Source of the DNA: Deltaproteobacteria bacterium
GTDB taxonomy: Bacteria > Myxococcota_A > UBA9160 > UBA4427
Length of the DNA: 64,000 bases
Direction: 5' to 3'
Assembly (NCBI GenBank): GCA_029261835.1
Contig: JAJDAO010000047.1
Span: 62,001 to 126,000 of the forward strand
Positions 34,933-42,840 of the stretch are shown here, in pieces (the first letter of the stretch is position 1; each line of letters starts with the position of its first letter). The notes beneath the pieces are model-generated. The model was not told the DNA's origin and searched no databases. It saw only the letters and a list, made by a program, of their open reading frames with translations. Made by a program: the position numbers and the translations under genes.

Positions 34933-35709
34933 ATGAAGACGCAGCCATCGACGCTGAATGCAGTCGACTTCAATTACCTCGACGCAAGCCGGATCTTCGT
35001 CGTCTTCTCGGACACGGGCGAGTATGTCGAGCGCGGAGATGTGGCCATCGCTTCGTGCGGCCTACCGGTCGAAGAACTCAATTGGGGGTTCCTCAAGCCG
35101 CCATACACCGATCTTGGAGCAACGGCCGCTGCAGTCCAGAGCTACTTCGCCGATTCCAAGCTTCCGTTCAAACTGGCCTTCCGTGGCGATCAACGTCACG
35201 AAGTACGAACACTCGAAACCAAGGGTTGGAGCCGGAAGAGCGATCCGACACCATGCATGACCCTCGCGATGCCCGAATCGTTTCCGGCACCTCCCAGCCC
35301 CCTGACGATTCGTGAAGTGCACACTCACGGAGAACTCGTCGCCTTCCGGGAAGCTGCCTTCCGGGGATTCGGCTATCCAGTGGCCGCGGCTTTCATATTC
35401 CTCGGCGACCGGCTTCTCGCGTTGCCCCAGGTGCGCCTCTACGCGGGGCTCGCGGAAGGCGCGGTCGTCGCGACGTCGATGCTGGTCGCGACCGGCGCCG
35501 TTGCGGGGATCTACTGGGTCGCCACCGCCGAGGGACACCGGGGACGAGGCTATGGAGAGGCGCTTACATGGGCGGCCGTCGCTGGCGGTCGAGACTTCGG
35601 CTGTGACATCGCCAGCCTTCAAGCATCAACGCTGGGCCGTCCGGTCTATTCGCGCATGGGCTTCGAACACGTAGTCGACTATGAGTATCTGCATCCTCCG
35701 GAGCCGTGA
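34933..35709 (+). CDS. GNAT-family N-acetyltransferase
   Basis: A 258-residue protein whose C-terminal ~130 residues are a GNAT domain: VAGIYWVATAEGHRGRGYGEAL holds motif A, with the acetyl-CoA pyrophosphate loop E-G-H-R-G-R-G-Y-G, followed by a helix and the terminal block LGRPVYSRMGFEHVVDYEYL. The N-terminal ~120 residues are a second, weaker GNAT-like or substrate domain. GAGGG lies six bases before the ATG. The acceptor is unknown. Confidence 0.88.
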   Translation: MKTQPSTLNAVDFNYLDASRIFVVFSDTGEYVERGDVAIASCGLPVEELNWGFLKPPYTDLGATAAAVQSYFADSKLPFKLAFRGDQRHEVRTLETKGWSRKSDPTPCMTLAMPESFPAPPSPLTIREVHTHGELVAFREAAFRGFGYPVAAAFIFLGDRLLALPQVRLYAGLAEGAVVATSMLVATGAVAGIYWVATAEGHRGRGYGEALTWAAVAGGRDFGCDIASLQASTLGRPVYSRMGFEHVVDYEYLHPPEP

Positions 35710-35760
35710 CGCCCTCGTTGATCCGCTCCGCTCTGCGCACGAGGAGAGGGGCCGCAGGAA

Positions 35761-36333
35761 GTGAACACACCTGCCCACGTTGTGCTCAACGCGCTCGTGC
35801 TTGGGCGCGGCCGCTGGCGGGGCGCGTGGCTTCCGATCACGGCCGGCGCCCTGATGCCAGACCTTCCAATGTTCGCCTTCTACATCTATCAGCGCTGTGT
35901 CCTGGGCACACCGGAGGCCTTCATCTGGTCGGACGTCTACTTCCAGCCGAACTGGCAGCTCCTGTTCGACCTCTTCAACTCGCTGCCTCTTCTCTGCCTG
36001 GCGGCGCTGGTCTCATGGCGAGCTCGAGCGCCCCGCTTGCTGGCTCTCTTCGCGAGCATGGCTCTTCACTGCCTCGCAGATCTCCCGGTGCATCACGATG
36101 ACGCCCACGCGCACTTTCGACCGATCTCGGACTGGAAGTTCGAGAGTCCGGTCTCCTACTGGGACAGTGAGCACCACGGACGCCTCTTCGCCGCTGTCGA
36201 GATCCTCTTCGTCTTGGGAGGTGCGTGCCTGCTCGTGCTCCGCTCCCCTCTTCGAGCTTGGCGGCTCGTCGGCGCACTTACGCTGGTGTCCTACGCAGTC
36301 TTCATCGCATTCGCGGCTATGGTGTGGCTATGA
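35761..36333 (+). CDS. Integral membrane protein of unknown function
   Basis: A 190-residue protein with about four hydrophobic segments. The N-terminus MNTPAHVVLNALVLG and the histidine/aspartate-rich loop after the third helix (HCLADLPVHHDDAHAHFRP, then SYWDSEHHGR) resemble membrane-bound metal-dependent hydrolases of the YdjM/DUF457 kind, in which His and Asp near the helix ends bind metal. This is a resemblance only. GTG start at 35761. Its stop overlaps the ATG of the small lipoprotein that follows (ATGA at 36330). Confidence 0.7.
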   Translation: MNTPAHVVLNALVLGRGRWRGAWLPITAGALMPDLPMFAFYIYQRCVLGTPEAFIWSDVYFQPNWQLLFDLFNSLPLLCLAALVSWRARAPRLLALFASMALHCLADLPVHHDDAHAHFRPISDWKFESPVSYWDSEHHGRLFAAVEILFVLGGACLLVLRSPLRAWRLVGALTLVSYAVFIAFAAMVWL

Positions 36334-36545
36334 ATCTGATCGGGATGTTTCACATTGCGGGTGTGTTCTTGATGTTGCCGCTTGTCGCCTGTGATCCGGG
36401 AGCGATCTCCACGGCGCCTCCCGCACGCTGCAGCGAGCCGGGCATGCAGTGCCAGCTCCCGGAAGGCCCGCTCGGTGTGTGCGAGCGCTCTCCGTGCCCA
36501 CCGGGCAAGAGCGCGCCGTGCTTCCAGTGCATCTCCCAGCACTAG
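36330..36545 (+). CDS. Small cysteine-rich lipoprotein
   Basis: A 71-residue protein with a signal peptide ending in LPLVAC (lipobox, Cys24) and a mature part with seven more cysteines, several in short spacing (CSEPGMQC, CERSPCPPGKSAPCFQC). The many Cys and Pro suggest a disulfide-knotted, surface-exposed domain. It is translationally coupled to the upstream membrane protein, so the two probably act together. No family recognised. Confidence 0.7.
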   Translation: MNLIGMFHIAGVFLMLPLVACDPGAISTAPPARCSEPGMQCQLPEGPLGVCERSPCPPGKSAPCFQCISQH

Positions 36546-36645
36546 AAGCTCGAATTCGCCAGACACAGCGGGGCCTCACGGATTGGCGGCGATCAGGCTG
36601 GCGCCGGCTGGGGCCCGCCAAGGGCATCGCTCGAACGGGTTGTGG

Positions 36646-36651
36646 TAGTCT
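36646..36651 (+). promoter_or_regulatory. Candidate extended -10 element (TAGTCT)
   Basis: GTGG-TAGTCT lies 35 bases before the GTG at 36687. The surrounding GTGGTAGTCTTC is identical to that before the gene at 29680. Confidence 0.35.
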
Positions 36652-36686
36652 TCTCGCGTCAGTCAGGGGGCGGAGAGGGAGAGAGC

Positions 36687-37136
36687 GTGTCGGTCAACGG
36701 TGTAAACAGAGTGATTGTTGCGGCTCGAAACTTCGAAGAGTCGAAATCTTTCTACGCCGATCTTCTTGGTGCGGACTTCCACGATGCAAGCTGGACGGGT
36801 GAGCCGTTCGGGATCCAGGTCGCCATCAGCTGGAATGCCGGCATCGAGGTATGTGCTCCCATGCCTGGAAGAGAAAGCGACTGCGCCATCACGCCGTTCC
36901 TTGAAGAGCACGGCGAAGGCGTGATGAACGTTGTCTTCAACGTACAGAACGCCGACGAATCCCTGGCGAGGGCTCGCGCGGCGGGCACTGAGGCGTTGCA
37001 CCCGATCGACTACACCCAAGCGGAAATCGATCAACACCTGGGTGGCCTGTTCACGAAGTACAAGGAGTATTTCCTCGACACCGCACAGCAGTGCGGGTAC
37101 ACCATCACTCTCGGCCAGCTCGAAGAAGGAGCGTAG
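36687..37136 (+). CDS. VOC (glyoxalase/bleomycin-resistance) family protein
   Basis: A 149-residue VOC-fold protein. VNRVIVAARNFEESKSFYADLLGADFHD is the module opening (shown in short: N-R-V-I-V-A-A-R-N), then IEVCAPMP and a second beta module ending in FLDTAQQCGYTITLGQLEE. The start is taken as GTG 36687, which follows GGAGAGGGAGAG; a longer frame begins at 36642. It is not a close copy of the VOC protein at 34494. Confidence 0.75.
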   Translation: MSVNGVNRVIVAARNFEESKSFYADLLGADFHDASWTGEPFGIQVAISWNAGIEVCAPMPGRESDCAITPFLEEHGEGVMNVVFNVQNADESLARARAAGTEALHPIDYTQAEIDQHLGGLFTKYKEYFLDTAQQCGYTITLGQLEEGA

Positions 37137-37152
37137 TGGGGCCAGTCGCGGC

Positions 37153-37713
37153 ATGGCGGGGAATCAACGCGAGGACGAAAGCGAGTTCCCGATGAGACCG
37201 AAGGTCAGGCTCCGCGACAGATGGATGTGGGACTGGGTTCTCCTGCGACTATGGGTCATCACGCCGATCGTGCTTGCCCTTGTCTTGGCAGTCGCGCTGT
37301 ACCCCGCCCTTGGGATGCCGTCCCTCTACAGCCTGCTCTTGGCCCTCGTCGGTCTGCCTATTGGGGCCGCATACGGGATTGTCGGCGGAAAGGTGCGATC
37401 GCTGAAGAGATCGCTGTCCGCCGAAGGTGGAGAGACGGTCGAGAGTCTGATTGTCATCGATCGGTTGCAGTCCCCGGGCGTCGCCGTACTCAGAGAAACG
37501 GAGCTGGTTCTGGTCCCGATCGCCGGTACTCGCCGTGCCGTCGCGTTCGGGGACATCCGTTCCGTTCGCAGTGTCAGAGTCTTCAACGGCAAGACACTCG
37601 TGGGGAAGAGGTGGCTCGTTCTGAGCACCTCGCCCCGCCTTGGATTTGCGCTCCCCGAGCAGCTCGCGATGCTTTGGTTTGGCCGGCTCTCCAGCGCAGC
37701 AGAACAAAGGTAG
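37153..37713 (+). CDS. Small membrane protein of unknown function
   Basis: A 186-residue protein. After a polar start, two adjacent hydrophobic segments (LLRLWVITPIVLALVLAVAL and LYSLLLALVGLPIGAAYGIV) precede a soluble beta-rich C-terminal domain with VLVPIAGTRRAVAFGDIRSV, like a PH-like fold, which is a guess. The start could also be ATG 37192; neither has a good ribosome site. The lipase gene follows after five bases, so the two are likely co-transcribed. Confidence 0.6.
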   Translation: MAGNQREDESEFPMRPKVRLRDRWMWDWVLLRLWVITPIVLALVLAVALYPALGMPSLYSLLLALVGLPIGAAYGIVGGKVRSLKRSLSAEGGETVESLIVIDRLQSPGVAVLRETELVLVPIAGTRRAVAFGDIRSVRSVRVFNGKTLVGKRWLVLSTSPRLGFALPEQLAMLWFGRLSSAAEQR

Positions 37714-37718
37714 GTAGC

Positions 37719-38555
37719 ATGGGACCCGCTCGGTATTGGAATCGGAGTGGAGGATGTGCCCCGACCGTACCGCACAGCAAGCACTCTTTCGGGATGTGGG
37801 GGAACGTGGTGATCCAGGACTATCGAATATCCGAACAGCCGGCGTGGCACTTGATCGCACAAGAGGCTCTCGGCGTTGCCGCGGCAGCCGTGCTCTTTCC
37901 TTTCGGGATCAAACGGTCGCATCGCCGCACGCCTCGCCAGCCGGATCAGCGGACCGTCGTTCTGATACATGGCTACCTCGCAAATCGGTCGACGCTATTC
38001 CCGGTAGCTGCGTATCTTCGTCTTTGCGGCGTCAAGCAGGTTCTCTCGTTCAACTACGATTCCAGTGCCGGGATCGAGCAAGCTGCGCTTGCTCTGCGTG
38101 AGTATCTCCGGCGGCACGTTCGTGGTGGCCACATCGATCTCGTTTGCCACAGCCTTGGGGGGCTCGTTGCTCGGGTCTACATCCAGGAGCTGGGGGGCGC
38201 GCGGCGGGTCGATCGCTGTGTCACGCTTGCTACACCTCACCGCGGTACCTACAACTCCTATTGGCTCAATTCACGCGTGGGTAGCGAGCTCCGACCCGAT
38301 TCTCCTCTCCTCTCTCGTCTGCGCGGCTCCCGAGCAAGCGCTCGAGGCGTACGCTTTCTCTCGTTGGTCGCTGGCTCCGACAATCTCGTCGTTCCCCGTG
38401 TATTCGCGAGTCACGAGCGCGAGATTTGCCTCCCCGACCTCGGCCACGTCTCCATGCTCTTCTCGCCGCGGGTTCTGCGTATCGTCGCGGACTATCTCGT
38501 CACTTCCGAGGCAGCGAGAGGCGAGCTCGAGCAGTCACCGGGGTATGGGGTCTAG
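37719..38555 (+). CDS. Alpha/beta hydrolase, triacylglycerol lipase-like
   Basis: A 278-residue esterase/lipase. VVLIHGYLANRSTL carries the oxyanion HG block, VCHSLGGLVARVYIQ the nucleophile elbow with Ser, AGSDNLVVP the acid Asp region, and LPDLGHVSM the catalytic His. TLATPHRGT is typical of bacterial lipases. A hydrophobic stretch near residues 50-65 could be a membrane anchor or signal. The ATG at 37719 is used; ATG 37794 is an alternative. The end overlaps the next start by eleven bases. Confidence 0.85.
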   Translation: MGPARYWNRSGGCAPTVPHSKHSFGMWGNVVIQDYRISEQPAWHLIAQEALGVAAAAVLFPFGIKRSHRRTPRQPDQRTVVLIHGYLANRSTLFPVAAYLRLCGVKQVLSFNYDSSAGIEQAALALREYLRRHVRGGHIDLVCHSLGGLVARVYIQELGGARRVDRCVTLATPHRGTYNSYWLNSRVGSELRPDSPLLSRLRGSRASARGVRFLSLVAGSDNLVVPRVFASHEREICLPDLGHVSMLFSPRVLRIVADYLVTSEAARGELEQSPGYGV

Positions 38556-39732
38556 CGAACCGTCGAAGCGGTCCGTTGGGCCGTGGCGGCCGAGCGCGCT
38601 TGCGCGCGCCGCATCACACTGGAGCGTGTTCGCCTCCCTGCTGACGGCCCTGCTGTGCGGATGCAGCTCACCCGAGCAACGGGGCTCGCTGTCGGGATCG
38701 CCCGCCAGTGCTCTTCCACCGCATATCTCGCAGCTCCTCGCAGCCGGCTTGAGGCCCGACTGGTCGGCCGACGGCCGGCGCCTCCTCTTCCTCGATCACC
38801 TGGTGGGAAACGTCTTCGAGACCGACCTCGAGACGCGCGCCGTTCGCGCGCTCACGAGCCACTTCGACCACAGCGGCTTCACGCGAGCCCGCTACCTCGC
38901 CAACGGCGATGTGCTCCTCTGCGGACCGCGGAGCACCGCCGTGTCGAAGCCCGAGGGCGGGCGCTGGCATACGGAGCTGTGGTTGCTAGACGCCGACCTC
39001 TCGAGACCCGCCTGGCCGCTCGGCCAAGCCTGCTTCGAGGGTCCGGCCGTATCGCGTCGGAGCCTTCGTATCGCGTGGACGCGATCGGACTATCCGGATC
39101 GAGTCGTGCTGGGGCGTTCCGAGATCTGGACCGCGGAGATCGTCTTCGAGAGCGGGACGCCTCGCTTGGCCAAGCGAACCAAGCTGCTCGACCGGAGCGA
39201 CTTTCACTACCTGGCGTTCTTCGAGACCCAGGACTTCAGGCTCCCCGAGGAACGCGAGCTCATCTTCACAGCCTACGCCCACCGAGGCGGAGAAGTGATG
39301 GGCATCGACCTCGAGACTCGCGAGGTTCACAACTACTCGCAGAACTGGGGGTACGACGAGGCCGAGGGCGTCTTCCCGGACGGTCGCTTCGCAGCGGTCG
39401 AACGCGAGCCCGATACCTACACGCTGACGCCGCAGGGTCACATCGACATCTGGCGAACCGCGCTGGACGGAAGCGGTCGCAGCCAGCGGCTCACGTACTT
39501 CAGCGACTTCGCAGGCTTCGGCGCCAACAATCCGGTGGTGAGTCCCAACGGTCAGTGGATGGCGTTCCAGCTGCGCGCGGTGGACGGGCCTCATGGTAAC
39601 GGGCAGGGGATCTTCCTCTTCGACCTCCGACAAGTGCCTGACGAGCATGCGATGCCGAGACCGCATCGGGGCGCCGCCCGGCAAGGCGCTGCGGCGGACA
39701 CGCCGCAGCGCGACCCAATCGACCCGTGGTAG
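38545..39732 (+). CDS. TolB-like beta-propeller lipoprotein
   Basis: A 395-residue secreted protein. The signal peptide ends in LLTALLCGC, a lipobox. The mature part has repeated four-stranded blades of the WD40-like/PD40 kind seen in TolB (LRPDWSADGRRLLFLD, AAVEREP, NPVVSPNGQWMAFQL), with six or so blades. It may bind a partner in the periplasm or at the outer membrane. The C-terminus, after ~375, is a polar tail. It overlaps the lipase gene by eleven bases, so the pair is coupled. Confidence 0.75.
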   Translation: MGSSEPSKRSVGPWRPSALARAASHWSVFASLLTALLCGCSSPEQRGSLSGSPASALPPHISQLLAAGLRPDWSADGRRLLFLDHLVGNVFETDLETRAVRALTSHFDHSGFTRARYLANGDVLLCGPRSTAVSKPEGGRWHTELWLLDADLSRPAWPLGQACFEGPAVSRRSLRIAWTRSDYPDRVVLGRSEIWTAEIVFESGTPRLAKRTKLLDRSDFHYLAFFETQDFRLPEERELIFTAYAHRGGEVMGIDLETREVHNYSQNWGYDEAEGVFPDGRFAAVEREPDTYTLTPQGHIDIWRTALDGSGRSQRLTYFSDFAGFGANNPVVSPNGQWMAFQLRAVDGPHGNGQGIFLFDLRQVPDEHAMPRPHRGAARQGAAADTPQRDPIDPW

Positions 39733-39735
39733 TGT
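39730..39735 (+). promoter_or_regulatory. Candidate extended -10 element (TAGTGT)
   Basis: CGTGG-TAGTGT at the end of the previous gene lies about 94 bases before ATG 39829. Same motif class as at 29653 and 36646. Confidence 0.25.
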
Positions 39736-39828
39736 TTGCCGATCAGCCTCGGCGCTCCGGGCGGCCTGCGCAGCGCAGCTGGACGCCCATTGCGTGACGC
39801 GGCGAAAGTCAACCTCTTGGGGGGCCTT

Positions 39829-40314
39829 ATGCGAATACTCAAGATTCTCGGCGGTATCGTGGCGGTGCTACTTCTCGCGGTCGCGGCCACCTTCGTCGCA
39901 GCGCGGTTTCACGATGGCCCCATCTCCGCAATCCCGGGCGGCCCGCTCACCTCCGGTGAGCGCGTCTCCAGCCCGGTCGCTGACTGGGGCTTCGCGGCAT
40001 CGGTCGAGACGATCGAGCTCCAGCTCGCCGAGGACGATACATCTCGAACGACGTGGATCCTCGTCAGCGATGGGCGAGCGTATATTCCGTGCAGCCTCGG
40101 ACTCCCACCCGGAAAGACCTGGCACTTCCGCGCCGATCAGGACGGGCGAGCCGTCGTTCGCATCCTCGGCAAGCGCTATCAAGTCACTCTCACGCGGGTC
40201 AGCAACTCGACCCTCGAGTCGGAGCTGAGGACGGTCGTGTCGTCCAAGTACGGTGGCGATTCGCGAAGTGACACTGGTGTCTGGTTCTTCTTGCTCGACT
40301 CGCGGACATCATAG
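39829..40314 (+). CDS. Membrane-anchored protein of unknown function
   Basis: A 161-residue protein with one N-terminal hydrophobic segment (residues ~4-25, ILGGIVAVLLLAVAATFVA) and an extracytoplasmic beta-rich domain (TIELQLAEDDTSRTTWILVS, then GKTWHFRADQDGRAVVRILG). It looks like a small single-domain secreted protein. No family recognised. ATG 39829 follows a G-rich site. The PAP2 gene begins ten bases after its stop, so they are probably one unit. Confidence 0.65.
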   Translation: MRILKILGGIVAVLLLAVAATFVAARFHDGPISAIPGGPLTSGERVSSPVADWGFAASVETIELQLAEDDTSRTTWILVSDGRAYIPCSLGLPPGKTWHFRADQDGRAVVRILGKRYQVTLTRVSNSTLESELRTVVSSKYGGDSRSDTGVWFFLLDSRTS

Positions 40315-40323
40315 AAAGGGCAT

Positions 40324-41322
40324 ATGGCGGAGCTGCCGTTCAGTATCGATCTGATCCGATTCCTGGCAGATGCTCGAACTGACCTTCTCACGATGGTCTT
40401 CTCGTTCTTCACCTTCCTTGGCGAGGTAGAGGGGTACGTCCTCGTCGTTTCGCTGATCTACGTCACTTACGACAAGAAGCTGGCTGTTCGACTCTGTATC
40501 TTGACGCTGATCACGATGTCGCTCAACCACGTACTGAAGACGCTCATCGCGAATCCCAGGCCGTTCATCGCTGATGGGAGCTACTCAGAACAATGGGCCG
40601 TATCCCAGGCAAAGGCACAAGAACTCGCAACGGAGTACTCGACTCCGTCTGGTCATGCCATGAGCGGGGCCGCCTTCTACTCCTACTTCTACGCAAGCGT
40701 GAAGAATCGACATGTCAGAATCGCGTGCATCCTGCTGATTCTGCTCACGGGACTCTCACGTCCCTATCTCGGCGTTCACTATCTGGAGGATGTCCTGATG
40801 GGCTGGGTGCTGGGGATATCGATCACCCTCCTCTCGGCAAGGTACGCGGAGAGCATCGGGAATCTGTGGCGTGGCTTCTCACACAAGCGGCAGATCATGC
40901 TTGTTGGGGCGTTGAGCGTGCTGCTCTGGATCATCACTCGCACACTCAGCGATTCGAGTGTGGAGGACCAGCCCGTTGCCTTCGTGAGCTACACCGGATT
41001 CCTGATGGGCATCGTAGTTGCCTACCCTCTCGAAGCGAAGAAGGTCGATTTCGATCCGAGAAGCTCGACTCTAGCGAGGAAGGCGCTCAGGTACGTCCTC
41101 TCTGTCGCGATGATCATGGGTACATTGCTGCTTCTGGACGGAGCTTTTGAGGCCGTGAGCGATGACTACTCTCTGTTGGGGTACTTGCTGCGATACATTC
41201 GCTACGCCTTGGCGGGTGTCGCGGGCATCTTCCTTGGACCGCTGCTGTTCGTGAAGTTCGGATTGGCCGAGAGGATCCCGGCGAGCTCGGAAGCTCGCCA
41301 GCCAACAAGGCAGCAGAGCTGA
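40324..41322 (+). CDS. PAP2-superfamily membrane phosphatase
   Basis: A 332-residue polytopic membrane protein with the three PAP2 motifs: K-x6-R-P (KTLIANPRP), PSGH, and SR-x5-H-x3-D (SRPYLGVHYLEDVLMG), which supply the His nucleophile and phosphate-binding residues. About seven hydrophobic segments. Likely removes phosphate from a lipid such as phosphatidate or undecaprenyl pyrophosphate on the outer face of the membrane. AAAGGG lies close before the ATG. Confidence 0.9.
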   Translation: MAELPFSIDLIRFLADARTDLLTMVFSFFTFLGEVEGYVLVVSLIYVTYDKKLAVRLCILTLITMSLNHVLKTLIANPRPFIADGSYSEQWAVSQAKAQELATEYSTPSGHAMSGAAFYSYFYASVKNRHVRIACILLILLTGLSRPYLGVHYLEDVLMGWVLGISITLLSARYAESIGNLWRGFSHKRQIMLVGALSVLLWIITRTLSDSSVEDQPVAFVSYTGFLMGIVVAYPLEAKKVDFDPRSSTLARKALRYVLSVAMIMGTLLLLDGAFEAVSDDYSLLGYLLRYIRYALAGVAGIFLGPLLFVKFGLAERIPASSEARQPTRQQS

Positions 41323-41358
41323 GCGCCAAGTCCGCCGCGCGGCACCGGGGAGGTCGAA

Positions 41359-41796
41359 ATGTCGCATCGCTTCTGGGACGGATGGCTGATCGCGGTCACC
41401 GCAAGCGTGATCGCCTTCAGCGCCTCGCTGCTCGTCTTGCCGCAGCTCTCGCAGTCTCTGTTCGACAGCCTGTTCGCCCGGCAGCTGGCTGCCCATCAGC
41501 CGTTCGAGCCAAGCGCGGCGAACTACCTGAGGTTCGTCTACGGCGTTCTCGGCGCGGTGATGATCGGCTGGATGGTATCCCTGCTCTTTCTCATCGCAGG
41601 TCCATTCCGTGAGCGAACACGATTGGGCTGGTGCGCCGTCAGCCTCTCGGTCTTGCTGTGGTTCGCCGTCGACAGCGGCTTCTCGATCTGGGTGGGGTTT
41701 TGGGAGAACGCTGCCTTGAACACCGGATTCCTCGTTCTCTTCGCTCCGCCGATGATTGCCACGAGCCGACGCTGTCTGGCCGAGCGCGCTTCCTGA
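41359..41796 (+). CDS. Integral membrane protein of unknown function
   Basis: A 145-residue protein with four predicted hydrophobic segments (around residues 9-30, 50-73, 85-105 and 113-130). GGGGAGG lies shortly before the ATG. No motif recognised. It starts a run of genes (41359-43553) with short gaps that ends in the methionine sulfoxide reductases. Confidence 0.65.
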   Translation: MSHRFWDGWLIAVTASVIAFSASLLVLPQLSQSLFDSLFARQLAAHQPFEPSAANYLRFVYGVLGAVMIGWMVSLLFLIAGPFRERTRLGWCAVSLSVLLWFAVDSGFSIWVGFWENAALNTGFLVLFAPPMIATSRRCLAERAS

Positions 41797-41844
41797 CGAA
41801 ACGCTGCAGCGCTGAGCGCTTGCGGACACGAAGAGAGAGGTTCC

Positions 41845-42252
41845 ATGCTCCAGCTTCCCCAGCAACGCGCAAAGCAGCTCGCGCTCCTCGCCCTCGCCGC
41901 CTTCTTCGTCGCGGCGGGCGTCAACCACTTCCTGACGCCTGACTTCTACGTGGGGATCATGCCACCCTACCTGCCCGCGCATCTCGAGCTCGTCTATCTG
42001 AGCGGCTTCTTCGAAGTTCTCGGTGGGGTCGCTGTCCTGGTCCCCGGCGTCCGCGCCCTGGCGGGCTGGGGGCTCATCCTTCTCTTGCTGGCGGTCTATC
42101 CCGCGAACCTCCACATGGCCCTTCATCCCGAACTCTTCCCCGAAGTGCCCACCTTCGCGCTCTACGCGAGGCTGCCGCTGCAATTCGTGGTCATCGCCTG
42201 GGCGTACTGGGCAACCCGCCCCGGGGTCCCCATCGCTGCCAGGCCGCTGTAA
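41845..42252 (+). CDS. DoxX-like membrane protein
   Basis: A 135-residue protein with four hydrophobic helices. FFVAAGVNHFLTPDFYVGIMPPYLP and GFFEVLGGVAVLVPGVRALAGWGLI (given here in part: G-F-F-E-V-L-G-G) are the standard blocks of the DoxX/MauE-like family, with Asn-His in helix one and Asn-Leu-His-Met after helix three. Such proteins often sit with thiol-redox or sulfoxide-repair genes, as here with msrB and msrA. GAGAGAGG lies before the ATG. Confidence 0.82.
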   Translation: MLQLPQQRAKQLALLALAAFFVAAGVNHFLTPDFYVGIMPPYLPAHLELVYLSGFFEVLGGVAVLVPGVRALAGWGLILLLLAVYPANLHMALHPELFPEVPTFALYARLPLQFVVIAWAYWATRPGVPIAARPL

Positions 42253-42282
42253 CCGTGGTGCCGGTCTGGCGTACTTGAGAGT

Positions 42283-42840
42283 ATGAAGACGACCTCGCGA
42301 CGAAGGCTCCTTCTCAACGGCATCCGCACGTTCCTCGGTCTGGCGATCGGAGGCGTGACAGGCAGTCTCATGGCCCGCGCGGCCGATGAGAAGCCGATCT
42401 CCCGCGAGACTGGCGGAAGCGATGTCGAACCTCTGAGCAAGCCCCTGGCCGAGTGGCGGGATCTGCTGCCGACCCGCAGCTACGAGGTGCTCTTCGAAGA
42501 GGGCACCGAGCGCCCCTGGTCGAGCCCGCTCAACGGCGAGAAGCGCAAGGGCACCTTCGTCTGCGCCGCCTGTCTTCTGCCTCTCTTCGACTCGAAGACG
42601 AAATTCGACAGCGGCACCGGCTGGCCCAGCTTCTGGCAGCCGATCGCGGGGCGGGTCGACACAAAGACGGACATCAAGCTCCTGCTGCCCCGCACCGAGT
42701 ACCACTGCGTGCGTTGCGGGGGCCACCAGGGTCATGTCTTCGACGACGGTCCGCGCCCGACGGGTCAGCGCTGGTGCAACAACGGCGTCGCGCTGAAGTT
42801 CGTCCCCGCGGATCAGCCCCTTCCGGCGCTACGCACATGA
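42283..42840 (+). CDS. msrB: Peptide-methionine (R)-S-oxide reductase MsrB, exported
   Basis: A 185-residue MsrB with a twin-arginine-like leader (TSRRRLLLNG followed by a hydrophobic stretch to about residue 33), so it is probably exported. The zinc site is C-A-A-C (CAACLLP) and C-V-R-C (CVRCGGHQGHVF). SGTGWPSFW is the substrate loop. The catalytic Cys is in RWCNNGVAL. It reduces the R-sulfoxide of methionine in oxidised proteins. The stop overlaps the msrA ATG (ATGA). Confidence 0.94.
   Translation: MKTTSRRRLLLNGIRTFLGLAIGGVTGSLMARAADEKPISRETGGSDVEPLSKPLAEWRDLLPTRSYEVLFEEGTERPWSSPLNGEKRKGTFVCAACLLPLFDSKTKFDSGTGWPSFWQPIAGRVDTKTDIKLLLPRTEYHCVRCGGHQGHVFDDGPRPTGQRWCNNGVALKFVPADQPLPALRT

Noticed and set aside
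34198-36686. Integron cassette array suggested by small same-strand genes.
   Set aside because: Intergenic regions lack paired RYYYAAC and GTTRRRY sites of the right spacing, and genes overlap or are coupled (36330), unlike cassettes. No integrase.
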